Numbered from the stretch's first letter, positions 30,630 through 40,440 are shown. The stretch: DNA of 64,000 nucleotides from Pseudarthrobacter equi (GCF_900105535.1 NZ_LT629779.1:2976001-3040000), one strand, 5' to 3'. The notes: generated from the sequence alone by a model not told the origin. Numbers and translations: made by a program.

Positions 30630-31604
30630 TTACCGCCGGTGCACGTCCACCTTAGCACCTTCCACGTCCACTGCGAGCTTCAGCACGCGCCAGTTCACTT
30701 CCGGCGTGTTGGCTCCTGTAAACGCGGTGATGAAGGCCAGGATGTCGGCTGCTTCCGGCTCGCCGTTGGCCAGTACCAGCACGGTGGGGCCGGCACCGGA
30801 AACCACTGCGGCATGGCCCGCCTGCCGCAGCGCACCAATCAGCGCTGCACTGGGCCGCATGGCCGATGCACGGTAGCTCTGGTGCAGGTAGTCCTCAGTG
30901 CCCGCCAGCAGGAATCCGGGGTCCCGGGTGAGGGCGTGGACCAGCAGCGCGGCCCGGCCGGAATTCATGGCGGCCGCGTGGTGTCCCACCGAGGCGGGCA
31001 GGAGGGCCCGCGCCGCTTCGGTGGACAGCTCGAAGTCCGGGACAGCCACAATGGGAACCACTGTTCCGGCCACCTCGGCGCGGGTGCTGCTGTACTGGTC
31101 ACTGTCCTGCCATGACAGCGCCAGTCCGCCATAAATCGCCGGTGCGACGTTGTCCGGGTGGCCTTCCATCTCGCTGGTGAGCTGCAGGATCCAGTCCCGG
31201 CCGCGCCGGCTTTCCGCTGGAACCATGGCATTCGCGGCAGACACTGCTGCAACCACTGCCGACGCGGAGGAGCCCAGCCCCCTGCCGTGCGGGTTGACGT
31301 TCTGGGCCGTCACCTTCAGGCCGCCGTGGCGGAAGCCGAGCCGTTCGAAGGCCGCATCCATTGCCCGGATCACCAGGTGGCTGGCATCCCGCGGCAGGGT
31401 ATCTGCCCCTTCGCCGCTCAGGTCGAAGACCAGTTCCTCCGTGTCCAGGCTCTCCACCGTCAGGGTGTCGTGCAGGGCCAGTGCCATTCCGAGGCTGTCA
31501 TATCCCGGGCCCAGGTTGGCCGTGGTGGCCGGGACCCGGACCGTGACGCGCTGGCCGGCCTTAATGAGTTGCAGTCCGACGGCGGCCTGCGAGGTGGCGT
31601 TCAA
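30630..31604 (-). CDS. thrB: Homoserine kinase
   Basis: A 324-aa GHMP kinase phosphorylating homoserine for threonine synthesis. The ATP motif PHGRGLGSSASAVVAA is intact, with RVPATTANLGPGYDSLGMAL at the N-terminus and VVSGAGPTVLVLA near the C-terminus. The start appears to be TTG 31604, two bases after the thrC stop, with GGAAGAAAA upstream as ribosome site. Last gene of argS-lysA-hom-thrC-thrB. Confidence 0.95.
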   Translation of the reverse strand: MNATSQAAVGLQLIKAGQRVTVRVPATTANLGPGYDSLGMALALHDTLTVESLDTEELVFDLSGEGADTLPRDASHLVIRAMDAAFERLGFRHGGLKVTAQNVNPHGRGLGSSASAVVAAVSAANAMVPAESRRGRDWILQLTSEMEGHPDNVAPAIYGGLALSWQDSDQYSSTRAEVAGTVVPIVAVPDFELSTEAARALLPASVGHHAAAMNSGRAALLVHALTRDPGFLLAGTEDYLHQSYRASAMRPSAALIGALRQAGHAAVVSGAGPTVLVLANGEPEAADILAFITAFTGANTPEVNWRVLKLAVDVEGAKVDVHRR

Positions 31605-31606
31605 GG

Positions 31607-32713
31607 CTATTTTTCTTCCAGTCCCAGTTCAGCAGCAACAGTAACGACGTCGTTGGAGACCTTTACCGGCTGGACGTCGCTGCCGTCCTCGGTGCGCAGC
31701 GCCCACTGGGGATCCTTGAGCCCGTGCCCGGTGACAGTGATGACGATGGTCTTCCCGGAAGGAACCTCACCGGCAGCGTGCTTCTTGAGCAGTCCGGCGA
31801 CACCAGCAGCGGAACCGGGCTCAACGAAGACGCCTTCCTTGGCGGACAGCCAGCGGTGTGCGGCCAGGATTTCGTCGTCGGTCACGGCGTCGATCAGGCC
31901 GCCGGACTCGTCGCGGGCACCCACGGCACCGTCCCAGGAGGCGGGGTTGCCGATCCGGATGGCCGTGGCGATGGTGTCCGGTTCGGTGATGGGGTGGCCG
32001 GCAACGAACGGCGCGGCACCGGCGGCCTGGAAGCCCCACATGGTGGGCGTCTTAGTGGACACTGCGGGAAGCGTACCGGCGGTTTCGGACTCGAACGGCG
32101 CGGAGTACTCCTTGTAGCCCTTCCAGTACGCGGTGATGTTGCCGGCGTTGCCCACGGGGAGGACGTGGATGTCCGGGGCGTCGCCAAGGGCGTCAACAAC
32201 CTCGAACGCTCCGGTCTTCTGGCCCTGGATGCGGGCGGGGTTCACGGAGTTGACCAGGAAAACCGGGTAGGACTCCCCCAGTTTCCGGGCAATGTCCAGG
32301 CAGTTGTCGAAGTTGCCGTCCACCTGCAGCAGCGTGGCGCCGTGCGCAATGGCCTGGCTCAGCTTGCCCATGGAGATCTTTCCTTCGGGCACCAGGACGG
32401 CGCACTTCAGTCCCGCTGCCGTTGCGTAGGCGGCTGCGGAGGCGGAGGTGTTGCCGGTGGAGGCGCACACCACTGCCTTGGCACCGGCCTCGACGGCGGC
32501 GGTCATGGCCATGGTCATGCCGCGGTCCTTGAAGGAACCGGTGGGGTTCATGCCCTCAACCTTGAGGTACACCTCAGAGCCGGTGAGCTCGGAGAGCTTC
32601 TGTGCGTGCACCAGCGGAGTGCCGCCTTCGCCCAGGGTGATGACCCGTGTGGATGCCGTGACGGGCAGGCGGTCAGCGTATTCGCGGATGACGCCGCGCC
32701 ATTGGTGAGCCAC
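31607..32713 (-). CDS. thrC: Threonine synthase
   Basis: A 368-aa PLP enzyme converting O-phosphohomoserine to threonine. The PLP lysine lies in [15 protein letters not shown], the phosphate loop in PVGNAGN and the [13 protein letters not shown] stretch in [17 protein letters not shown]. It belongs to the short class without the N-terminal extension. GTG 32713 directly follows the hom stop codon, and AGAAGGAG lies upstream. Confidence 0.96.
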   Translation of the reverse strand: MAHQWRGVIREYADRLPVTASTRVITLGEGGTPLVHAQKLSELTGSEVYLKVEGMNPTGSFKDRGMTMAMTAAVEAGAKAVVCASTGNTSASAAAYATAAGLKCAVLVPEGKISMGKLSQAIAHGATLLQVDGNFDNCLDIARKLGESYPVFLVNSVNPARIQGQKTGAFEVVDALGDAPDIHVLPVGNAGNITAYWKGYKEYSAPFESETAGTLPAVSTKTPTMWGFQAAGAAPFVAGHPITEPDTIATAIRIGNPASWDGAVGARDESGGLIDAVTDDEILAAHRWLSAKEGVFVEPGSAAGVAGLLKKHAAGEVPSGKTIVITVTGHGLKDPQWALRTEDGSDVQPVKVSNDVVTVAAELGLEEK

Positions 32714-34042
32714 TTAGACTCCTTCTACCCGCAGAACGGATGTAACTGAATTGATGACGTCCAGGCCCTTCACGGCCTCGACGGTGGCCGCAAGGGCGGC
32801 CTCGGACGCGCGGTGGGTGACGATCCTGAGTTCGGCGGATTCCACGTTGGAGTCCGCGTCGCGGTGGATGGTCTGCCGCATGGTTTCGATGGAGACACCG
32901 TTCCCGGCGAACAGCTGGGCAATCCTGGCCAGGACGCCCGGCTGGTCCGCAACATCGAGTCCGATGTAGTAACTGGTGACCGAGGCATCGATCGGCAGGG
33001 CCGGGACATGGCCGGTGGTGGTTTCGGTGCGCTGGGGTCCGCCCAGGACCAGGCGCCGTGCAGCTGAGACGAGGTCGCCCAGGACGGCAGACGCCGTCGG
33101 CGTGCCACCGGCACCCTGTCCGTAGAACATCAGTTCGCCGGCATTTTCCGCTTCGATGAACACGGCGTTGAAGGCGCCGCGGACAGCAGCCAGCGGGTGC
33201 TCGCGGGGCAGCAGCGTGGGGTGCACGCGGACGGACACGCCGTCTTTGCCGTCAGTTTCCGTGCCTCCGGCCGTCAACTTCTCGGCGATTGCCAGGAGCT
33301 TGATGACGAAGCCGGCGTCCTTGGCCGCGGCGATATCTGCCGCAGTGACGGAGGTGATGCCTTCGCAGTGGACGTTTTCCAGCGCAAAGCGGGTGTGGAA
33401 GGACAGCGTTGCGAGGATGGCGGCCTTCGCGGCGGCGTCATGGCCTTCGACGTCGGCTGTCGGGTCGGCCTCCGCGTAACCGAGGCGCTGCGCTTCGGCG
33501 AGGGCGTCGGCGAACTGGGCACCTGTTGAATCCATCTGGTCAAGGATGAAGTTGGTGGTGCCGTTGACGATGCCCAGCACCCGGGTGATCCGGTCGCCCG
33601 ACAGGCTGTCGCGGATGGGCCGCAGGATGGGAATCGCACCAGCCACGGCGGCCTCGAAGGACAGCTGCACGCCGGCTTTGTCCGCTGCTTCGTACAACGT
33701 GGGGCCGTCCTGCGCGAGCAGGGCCTTGTTGCCGGTGACCACGCAGGCACCGTTAGTGAGCGCGGAGAGGATCAGCGTGCGGGCCGGTTCGATGCCGCCC
33801 ATCAGTTCGATGACCAGGTCGGCGTCCTTGACCAGGGTCTCGGCGTCGGTGGTGAACAGTTCCTGCGGCAGTTCGACGTCGCGCTTGGAGTTTACGTTGC
33901 GCACGGCGATGCCGCTGAGCTCCAGCCGCGCACCGGTGCGGGCGGCGAGGGCGTCGGCGTCCTCAATGAGGATCCGCGCAACCTGGGCCCCAACGTTGCC
34001 ACAGCCCAGAAGGGCTACTTTCAGGGTTCGCATTTCCGTCAT
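32714..34042 (-). CDS. hom: Homoserine dehydrogenase
   Basis: A 442-aa NAD(P)-dependent enzyme reducing aspartate semialdehyde to homoserine. Rossmann GCGNVGAQVARIL lies at the N-terminus, the catalytic-domain signature in GIVNGTTNFILDQM and AEADPTADVEGHDAAAKAAIL, and a C-terminal ACT domain (about 360-442, YYIGLDVADQPGVLARIAQLF) probably gives threonine feedback control. ATG 34042 directly follows the lysA stop; ATG 34033 is an alternative. Confidence 0.96.
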   Translation of the reverse strand: MTEMRTLKVALLGCGNVGAQVARILIEDADALAARTGARLELSGIAVRNVNSKRDVELPQELFTTDAETLVKDADLVIELMGGIEPARTLILSALTNGACVVTGNKALLAQDGPTLYEAADKAGVQLSFEAAVAGAIPILRPIRDSLSGDRITRVLGIVNGTTNFILDQMDSTGAQFADALAEAQRLGYAEADPTADVEGHDAAAKAAILATLSFHTRFALENVHCEGITSVTAADIAAAKDAGFVIKLLAIAEKLTAGGTETDGKDGVSVRVHPTLLPREHPLAAVRGAFNAVFIEAENAGELMFYGQGAGGTPTASAVLGDLVSAARRLVLGGPQRTETTTGHVPALPIDASVTSYYIGLDVADQPGVLARIAQLFAGNGVSIETMRQTIHRDADSNVESAELRIVTHRASEAALAATVEAVKGLDVINSVTSVLRVEGV

Positions 34043-35530
34043 TCAGGCTCCCATGTCGCGGTTCAGCAGATCTTCTTCGGTTTCCCCGCGGACAATCAGC
34101 CGGGCAGATCCATCGCGCACCGCGACAACGCCCGGCCGGGCCAGATAGTTGTAGTTGCTCGAGAGGGCCCAGCAGTAGGCGCCGGTTCCCGGTACAGCAA
34201 GCAGATCACCGGCTGCCACGTCCCCGGGCAGATATACATCTCTAACAACTATGTCGCCGCTCTCGCAATGTTTGCCCACCACTCGGGACAGCTGCGGGGC
34301 GGCCGTGGAGGTGCGCGAGGCAAGGACGGCCGAATAATCGGCGTCGTACAGCACCGGGCGGGCGTTATCGCTCATGCCGCCGTCCACTGAAACATAGCGG
34401 CGGGGATACGTAACGTTGTTGCCTGCGTCACCATTGTTCGACGCATTCGCGTCGACGCGGACGGTCTTGAGCGTTCCCACTTCGTACAACGTGAAAGTGG
34501 TGCTGCCAACGATCGCGCGGCCCGGCTCGATGGAGATGCGCGGCGCGTCGATGCCCAGCTCGGCGCAGGTCGAACGCACGACGGCGGCCATCGCCGTCGC
34601 GATCTCCGCCGCGGGACGCGGGGTGTCCACCGGCGTGTAGGCAATGCCGTAGCCGCCGCCGAGGTCCAGCTCGGGCATGGTGATGGAGTACTTTTCCTGC
34701 ATGGCCGCCAGGAAGCGCAGCAGCTTCTCGGCGGCCAGGGCAAACCCGTCGGGTTCGAAAATCTGCGACCCGATGTGGCAGTGCAGGCCAAGCAGCTCGA
34801 TGCCCGGGTGGGCCGATGCTGCGGCCACGGCTTCCTCCGCTGCGGAGAGCCCTGCCTGGTCCGTGGTGTCCGCGGCCATGGAGAGGCCGAACTTCTGGTC
34901 CTCGTGGGCGGTGGCGATGAATTCGTGGGTGTGCGCGTGCACACCCGGAGTGAGCCGGAGCATGACCTTTGCCAACCGGCCACTGGCACGGGCGATGTCC
35001 CCCACCCTGACCAGCTCGTCCAGGCTGTCCACCACGATGCGGCCCAGGCCCATGTCCAGGGCCCGGGTGATCTCGGCGTCGGACTTGTTGTTGCCGTGCA
35101 GCGCAACCCGCTCCCCTGCGATGCCGGCGCGGGCAGCCACGGCGAGCTCACCGCCGGACGCGGTGTCGAGGCGGAGCCCTTCCTCTTCCACCCACTTCAC
35201 CACGGCGGTGCACAGGAAGGACTTACCGGCGTAGTAGACGTCCACGCCGCCGCAGATATCGGCGAAGGCTGCGTCGAAGGAGTCCTTGAAGGCGCGGGCA
35301 CGGGCACGGAAATCGGCCTCGTCCATCACGAAGAGGGGCGTGCCGAACTGCTCTTTGAGCTCCTGCACGCCAACGCCGCCGACAGTGAGGGCGCCGGCAC
35401 TGTTCCGGTCAACGCTGCCAGCCCACATGGGTTCGTGCAGCGCATTCAGGTCGGCCGGGACCTGCAGCCATTCGGGGGCCAGCGGGGACGCCGCGTGCCC
35501 GGCGTGCACAGTCCTTCCAGTGGTTGTCAT
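34043..35530 (-). CDS. lysA: Diaminopimelate decarboxylase
   Basis: A 495-aa PLP enzyme making L-lysine from meso-diaminopimelate. The PLP lysine lies in VDVYYAGKSFLC, HIGSQIFEPDGF and ELDLGGGYGIAY bind cofactor phosphate, and EPGRAIVGSTTFTLYEVG plus KHCESGD complete the dimer active site. About 45 N-terminal residues extend beyond the usual start, as in other actinobacterial LysA. The start is ATG 35530 or the GTGA-overlapping GTG at 35539. Linked to argS, an arrangement known in related actinobacteria. Confidence 0.95.
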   Translation of the reverse strand: MTTTGRTVHAGHAASPLAPEWLQVPADLNALHEPMWAGSVDRNSAGALTVGGVGVQELKEQFGTPLFVMDEADFRARARAFKDSFDAAFADICGGVDVYYAGKSFLCTAVVKWVEEEGLRLDTASGGELAVAARAGIAGERVALHGNNKSDAEITRALDMGLGRIVVDSLDELVRVGDIARASGRLAKVMLRLTPGVHAHTHEFIATAHEDQKFGLSMAADTTDQAGLSAAEEAVAAASAHPGIELLGLHCHIGSQIFEPDGFALAAEKLLRFLAAMQEKYSITMPELDLGGGYGIAYTPVDTPRPAAEIATAMAAVVRSTCAELGIDAPRISIEPGRAIVGSTTFTLYEVGTLKTVRVDANASNNGDAGNNVTYPRRYVSVDGGMSDNARPVLYDADYSAVLASRTSTAAPQLSRVVGKHCESGDIVVRDVYLPGDVAAGDLLAVPGTGAYCWALSSNYNYLARPGVVAVRDGSARLIVRGETEEDLLNRDMGA

Positions 35531-35535
35531 GGCGC

Positions 35536-37200
35536 TCACATCCGTTCCGGGGCGGAGACACCCAGCAGGTCAAGGCCGTTGGCGAGGACCTGGCTGGTGG
35601 CGTCGTTGAGCCACAACCGCGTGCGGTTGGTATCGGTGACGGCTTCGTCTCCCATGGGGGCAATCCGGCAGGCGTCATACCAGCGGTGGTAGGCACCGGC
35701 GATGGTTTCAAGATGCCGTGCCACGCGGTGCGGTTCACGCAGCTCCGCGGCCTTGGCCACCACCGACGGGTAGCTGCCCAGGAAAGAGAGCAGCTCGTTC
35801 TCGGTGGCGTGGTCCAGCAGCGAGGCATCGAAGCTGTCCGCGCCGTCCACCTGGCGTTCCACGCCGGCTGCCACCGCGTTGCGGGCGGCACCGCGGGAAC
35901 GGGCGTGGGCGTACTGCACGTAGAACACCGGGTTTTCGTTGCTGTTCTTCTTCAGCAGCTCCGGGTCCAGCGTCAGCGGGGAATCCGCCGGGAAGCGGGC
36001 CAATGAGTAGCGCACCGCGTCCTTGCCCAGCCAGTCGATGAGGTCCTTGAGCTCGATGATGTTGCCCGCGCGCTTGGAGAGCTTGGCCCCGTTGACGGAA
36101 ACGAGCTGGCCGATCAGCACCTCGATGTTGACCTCGGGATCGTCCCCGGCGGCGGCAGCGATGGCCTTGAGGCGGTGGATGTAGCCGTGGTGGTCGGCTC
36201 CCAGCAGGTAGATCTTCTCCGTGTAGCCGCGGTCCTTCTTGGAAAGGTAGTAGGCGGCGTCCGCGGCGAAGTAGGTGGGCTCGCCGTTGGCGCGGACCAT
36301 GACGCGGTCCTTGTCGTCGCCAAAGTCCGTGGTGCGCAGCCACACCGCACCGCCGTCGTCGAACACGTGGCCCTGCTCGCGCAGGCGCGCCACGGCACTT
36401 TCGATGGCACCGGCGTCGTGCAGCTCCTGCTCGGAGAAGAAGACGTCGAACTCGACGCCGAAGTCCGCGAGTGTGGCCTTGATGTCCTTCATCTGGGCTT
36501 CGTAGGCGGCAGCACGGATGACCGGCAAAGCAGCGACCTCGGTGAGTTCGCGGATGTCCGGATGCGCCGTGAGGACCTCATGGCCAAGGTCTGCGATGTA
36601 CTGGCCCGGGTAGCCGCCGTCGGGGACGGGCAGGCCGTGCAGGCGGGAGTACACGGAGTTGGCGAACGTGTTCATCTGCGAGCCGGCGTCGTTGATGTAG
36701 TACTCCGCGGTGACGTCGGCGCCCGAGGCCCGCAACACCCGGGCAATGGCGTCGCCGAGGGCGGCCCACCGCGTGTGGCCGATGTGCAGCGGCCCGGTGG
36801 GGTTGGCGGAGACGAATTCCATGTTGACGGTGTGGCCTGCGAGCGCGGTGTTCGTGCCGTACTGTGTGCCGGCCTCCACGATGACCTTGGCCAGGGCACC
36901 GGCGGCAGCGGCGTCAACGGTGATGTTCAGGAAGCCCGGCCCGGCGATGTCCACGGCGGCGACGCCGCTGATCGTCTTCAGCCGCGCACTGAGGATGGTG
37001 GCGAATTCGCGGGGATTCGTGCCGGCCTGCTTCGCGAGCTGCAGCGCGATGTTGGTGGCCCAGTCGCCGTGGTCCCGGTTCTTGGGTCGCTCCACGCGCA
37101 CGTCCTCGGGGACGGCTGATTCTGCCAGGGCGATTTCGCCGGCGGCGACGGCGTCCTTCAGGCATGCGGATATGGCGAGGGAGAGTTCTTCGGGAGTCAC
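35536..37200 (-). CDS. argS: Arginyl-tRNA synthetase
   Basis: A 554-aa class I synthetase. The HIGH motif is seen in PTGPLHIGHTRW and the KMSKS equivalent in NGAKLSKRAGN. The N-terminal Add-1 domain and the C-terminal DALR domain (YAHARSRGAARNAV onward) are complete. The start is GTG 37200 (VTPEELSLAI). The frame is open to 37368 but upstream residues are not ArgS-like, and a TACCCT -10 box ends 6 nt before this GTG. Head of the aspartate-family operon. Confidence 0.95.
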   Translation of the reverse strand: MTPEELSLAISACLKDAVAAGEIALAESAVPEDVRVERPKNRDHGDWATNIALQLAKQAGTNPREFATILSARLKTISGVAAVDIAGPGFLNITVDAAAAGALAKVIVEAGTQYGTNTALAGHTVNMEFVSANPTGPLHIGHTRWAALGDAIARVLRASGADVTAEYYINDAGSQMNTFANSVYSRLHGLPVPDGGYPGQYIADLGHEVLTAHPDIRELTEVAALPVIRAAAYEAQMKDIKATLADFGVEFDVFFSEQELHDAGAIESAVARLREQGHVFDDGGAVWLRTTDFGDDKDRVMVRANGEPTYFAADAAYYLSKKDRGYTEKIYLLGADHHGYIHRLKAIAAAAGDDPEVNIEVLIGQLVSVNGAKLSKRAGNIIELKDLIDWLGKDAVRYSLARFPADSPLTLDPELLKKNSNENPVFYVQYAHARSRGAARNAVAAGVERQVDGADSFDASLLDHATENELLSFLGSYPSVVAKAAELREPHRVARHLETIAGAYHRWYDACRIAPMGDEAVTDTNRTRLWLNDATSQVLANGLDLLGVSAPERM

Positions 37201-37206
37201 CCTTCT

Positions 37207-37212
37207 AGGGTA
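37207..37212 (-). promoter_or_regulatory. -10 element of argS operon (leaderless type)
   Basis: TACCCT on the minus strand, 6 nt before GTG 37200. The gap AGAAGG looks like a ribosome site but is too close to the GTG to serve as one, which favours leaderless initiation. Confidence 0.5.
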
Positions 37213-37330
37213 CCGGGGGCCAGTCACAGCAAAGAATTCCGGGCATTTGCTTCGTCGTGTATCCGAGCAGGGCGCCTCCAAGGAAATCCCAGAGAATGCA
37301 CAGGGTTGAACCAATATGGTGGTTTCAGCG

Positions 37331-37360
37331 TTGACAAGGTCGTAACGTCCGCCCATACCT
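37331..37360 (+). promoter_or_regulatory. Candidate promoter of FMN lipoprotein operon
   Basis: TTGACA (37331-37336), then 18 nt, then ATACCT (37355-37360). It would start transcription roughly 20 nt before ATG 37389. GAGAG upstream of the ATG may be the ribosome site. Confidence 0.45.
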
Positions 37361-37388
37361 GTGATCACCCTACGAAACGAGAGCCTTC

Positions 37389-37877
37389 ATGAGACCCTCA
37401 GCACTGAACCGACCGGTACGCAAGAGCATCTATGTTGGAATCGCCGGGCTGTCCCTCGTGGGCACTGTGGCCGGCTGCGCCCCCTCGGCGGCCGAAAGCA
37501 ACCCCGTTTCGACCGCGGGCGGCGCCTCTGCCGCGGCAACCACACCCTCCGCAGGGGAATCTGCACTGGCCAGCAGTGGTTCGAGCTACAAGGACGGTAC
37601 CTACAGCGCTGACGGGACGTACGTCTCGCCCAACGGAAACGAAACGGTGGGGGTGCAGCTGACCCTGGCGTCGGGCAAAGTGACTGATGTCCAGATCACC
37701 CAGCACCCGTCCAATCCCAACACCCGCAAGTTCCAGGGCGAGTTCGCCGGCGGTGTCGCCGCCCAGGTGGTGGGCAAGAACATCGAGGACCTCAATGTGT
37801 CCAAGGTGGCCGGTTCGTCCCTGACCAGCGGTGGCTTCAACCAGGCCGTGGAGCAGATCAAGTCGGAGGCGCAGTAG
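37389..37877 (+). CDS. FMN-binding domain lipoprotein (NqrC/RnfG-like)
   Basis: A 162-aa secreted lipoprotein: basic n-region, hydrophobic stretch (about 15-29), and lipobox VAGC giving the acylated Cys30 near the start. A Ser/Ala/Thr-rich linker (about 35-60) leads to an FMN-binding domain (about 65-160, YKDGTYSADGTYVSPNGNETVGVQLTLASGKVTDVQI). The usual flavinylation motif SGATxTS appears as AGSSLTS (141-147), making Ser144 the likely FMN-phosphate acceptor. The next gene, apbE, would attach the flavin. The domain sits outside the membrane, where it can pass electrons onward. Confidence 0.9.
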   Translation: MRPSALNRPVRKSIYVGIAGLSLVGTVAGCAPSAAESNPVSTAGGASAAATTPSAGESALASSGSSYKDGTYSADGTYVSPNGNETVGVQLTLASGKVTDVQITQHPSNPNTRKFQGEFAGGVAAQVVGKNIEDLNVSKVAGSSLTSGGFNQAVEQIKSEAQ

Positions 37878-37880
37878 GCG

Positions 37881-38753
37881 GTGCCGCACGCGGACTGGGC
37901 TGCTTTCTCGTTCGAGGGAATCGGGACGGGCTGGGAGGTTTCCACGCCGCACGCCCTTGGGCTGTCCGCACAACAGGACCTGCTGGCCCTCGTGGAAAAG
38001 TTCGACGCCGTCTGGTCCCGTTTCCGCGCCGACTCGCTGGTCAGTGCCATGGCCCGCGAGCCCGGCAGCTACAGCTTTCCAGCAGAAGCCGCCGGGCTCG
38101 GGGAACTGTACAGGACGCTGTACGGGCTGACCGGCGGCGCCATGACGCCGCTGGTGGGCGCAAGCCTCGAGCGCCTGGGCTACGACGCCGCCTATACGCT
38201 CCGGCCGTCGGGTGACCCGCTGCCGGCCCCGCGCTGGGAGGACGTCCTGGACTGGAACGGGACGTCGATCAGCACCACCGCCCCGGTGGTGCTGGACATC
38301 GGGGCAGCAGGCAAGGGCCTGCTGGTTGATGTGCTGGCATCCGCCCTGGAGGTACACGGCGTGGAGGCCTTCATGGTGGACGCCAGCGGGGACCTGCTGG
38401 CCCGCGGCCCCGGTACCGTCCCGGTGGGGCTTGAACACCCGTATAACCCGGCCCAGGCCATCGGCGTGGTGGAACTTGGCGGCAGGGCACTGTGCGCTTC
38501 CGCCGCCAACCGCCGGGCCTGGGGCGACGGACTGCACCATGTCCTTGACGCGACCACCGGGCAACCGGTGCGCACCGCCGTCGCAACCTGGGCGCTGGCG
38601 GACACCGCCGCCGTGGCCGACGCCCTCGCCACCGCCCTCTTTTTCGTCCCCGGCGCTGTGCTCGAGGAGTCATTCGACGTTTCCTGGCTGACGGTTTTTT
38701 CCGACGGCAGCGCCGCCTATTCCGCAGAATTCGAAGGGACACTGTTCACATGA
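37881..38753 (+). CDS. apbE: FAD:protein FMN transferase (ApbE family)
   Basis: A 290-aa Mg-dependent enzyme that moves FMN from FAD onto a Thr/Ser of a partner protein. DIGAAGKG (139-146), VDASGDL (166-172), HHVLDATTGQP (219-229) and DTAAVADALATAL (241-253) match the conserved blocks. No signal peptide or lipobox is visible, unlike many secreted ApbE proteins, so it may act in the cytoplasm before export of the partner or be anchored otherwise. It begins with GTG 37881, 3 nt after the FMN lipoprotein stop. Confidence 0.9.
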   Translation: MPHADWAAFSFEGIGTGWEVSTPHALGLSAQQDLLALVEKFDAVWSRFRADSLVSAMAREPGSYSFPAEAAGLGELYRTLYGLTGGAMTPLVGASLERLGYDAAYTLRPSGDPLPAPRWEDVLDWNGTSISTTAPVVLDIGAAGKGLLVDVLASALEVHGVEAFMVDASGDLLARGPGTVPVGLEHPYNPAQAIGVVELGGRALCASAANRRAWGDGLHHVLDATTGQPVRTAVATWALADTAAVADALATALFFVPGAVLEESFDVSWLTVFSDGSAAYSAEFEGTLFT

Positions 38754-40294
38754 GCACCGTTGAGACGCCGTCCGCCGGCCCGGCACCCACCATTGCCGGG
38801 CGGCTGGACACCGTGCTTGGCCGCTTCACGATGTACCGGCTCATCCTGCTGGTCCTGGCGGGCCTGGTGGCCTACAGCCTGCTGCTGGACGTGCTGGGAT
38901 GGCTGACGTTCGGCGTTCCGGAGATGCTGGCCCACCTGGCCCTGTGCCTTTTCCTGACCTATGCCTCGAACCGTGGCCTGGCTGCGTTGTTCAGGGTACG
39001 CCCGCACTCGGAGTCCTCCCTCATCACCGGCCTGCTGCTCTACTTCCTGTTCTGGCCTACGTTCCAGGCAATGGACGTCGCCGGAGTGGCGTTAGCCTGC
39101 GTCCTTGCCTCCGCCTCGAAATACGCACTGGCGTGGCGGGGCAGGCACGTCTTCAACCCTGCAGCCCTCGGTGCCTTCGTGACCGGCCTGACCGGGCTCA
39201 ATATCGCCACCTGGTGGGCGGCCACGCCGGCCATGCTGTGGCTGCTGGTTCCCGGCGTCCTGCTGGTCCTTTACCGGACCAGGAAGCTCCTGATGGCCTC
39301 GGTGTTCACGGTGGTCTCAACATCGATCATCACGCTGGAACTGCTCCGGGCCGGTATGGGCGCGGGGATGGGTGTCTGGCAGGCACTGGCGCAGCGGCCT
39401 GTGCTGTTCTTCGTGGGCTTCATGCTGTCCGAACCCCTGACGCTGCCGCCGCGCCGTTGGCAGCAGCTGTCCCTGGCGGCACTGGTGGGCGTGCTGTTCG
39501 CCGTCCCGTACAACTTCGGCTTCATCGCCAATTCACCCGAGGCTGCACTTCTGGTGGGCAACCTTGCGGCCTTCCTGCTGGGCCAGCGCGGCGGCGTAAA
39601 GCTCCGCTTTGCCTCCAGCCGGCCACTCACGTCCAGCACCACCGAGTTCTCGTTCACGCCATCGCATCCCGTGCGGTTCCTCCCCGGCCAGTACATGGAA
39701 CTGGACCTGCCGCACGCGAAAACCGACGGCAAGGGCAGGCGGCGCGTGTTCAGCCTTGCCGGTTCGCCGAGGGAACGCCTCGTGAAATTCGGCGTCCGTA
39801 CTGCCGAACCCCTTTCTGCGGCCAAAAACGTCCTGCTGGGTCTGCAGCCCGGTGATGAGCTCACGGCCACGTCCGTGGGCGGCGACTTTGTCCTGTCCCG
39901 GGATCCGAACCGTCCGGTGCTCCTCGTCGCGGCGGGCATCGGCATCACGCCGTTCCTCTCGCACGTCGCCTCCGGCGCACTTGAGGAACGCGACGCGGTA
40001 CTGGTCCTGCTGGCCAGGAGCGCGGACGACGTCGCCTATGCGGACGAACTCAGGGCTTCGGGTGTCCGGGTCCTGGTACGCACCGCCGACGGGTCAGAGC
40101 CGCCGTCAGGCCTCGACGCTGCGCCGGCCGGCACTTCCAGGCTCGACGCAGATGCGCTGAAGGCCCTCGTCCCGGACATCGCGGGCCGCGACGTCTACGT
40201 GTCCGGCTCGCCCGCCAGCGTGGCGTCCTTGCGCCGCGCCGCGCGCCAGGCCGGGGCACGGCGCGTGCATGTGGACTCCTACTCGGGTTACTGA
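38750..40294 (+). CDS. Fusion of NqrB/RnfD-like membrane domain and ferredoxin-NAD(P) reductase domain
   Basis: A 514-aa protein. Residues 1-280 carry about ten membrane helices, with SESSLITGLLLYF (87-99) and GRHVFNPAALGAF (131-143) matching conserved NqrB/RnfD segments. Residues 283-514 are an FNR-like module: FAD site RVFSLAGSP (332-340) and NAD(P) site AAGIGITPF (394-402). There is no iron-sulfur motif. The protein could take electrons from NAD(P)H through FAD across the membrane to the flavinylated lipoprotein. ATG 38750 overlaps the apbE stop by 4 nt (ATGA), so the three genes are one unit. Confidence 0.88.
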   Translation: MSTVETPSAGPAPTIAGRLDTVLGRFTMYRLILLVLAGLVAYSLLLDVLGWLTFGVPEMLAHLALCLFLTYASNRGLAALFRVRPHSESSLITGLLLYFLFWPTFQAMDVAGVALACVLASASKYALAWRGRHVFNPAALGAFVTGLTGLNIATWWAATPAMLWLLVPGVLLVLYRTRKLLMASVFTVVSTSIITLELLRAGMGAGMGVWQALAQRPVLFFVGFMLSEPLTLPPRRWQQLSLAALVGVLFAVPYNFGFIANSPEAALLVGNLAAFLLGQRGGVKLRFASSRPLTSSTTEFSFTPSHPVRFLPGQYMELDLPHAKTDGKGRRRVFSLAGSPRERLVKFGVRTAEPLSAAKNVLLGLQPGDELTATSVGGDFVLSRDPNRPVLLVAAGIGITPFLSHVASGALEERDAVLVLLARSADDVAYADELRASGVRVLVRTADGSEPPSGLDAAPAGTSRLDADALKALVPDIAGRDVYVSGSPASVASLRRAARQAGARRVHVDSYSGY

Positions 40295-40440
40295 TGGGCG
40301 TGGCCCAGGGTGCCCGGGCAGGCCGTTCCGGCACTGCCAGGGATTGGCCGGGGCCTTGAACCCGCGCCGATTTTCCTTTGCGGGGCACCTTCCTGCTAAG
40401 CTCTAGGACGTCCCGCCAGCAACGGCAGGAACCCCGGATT

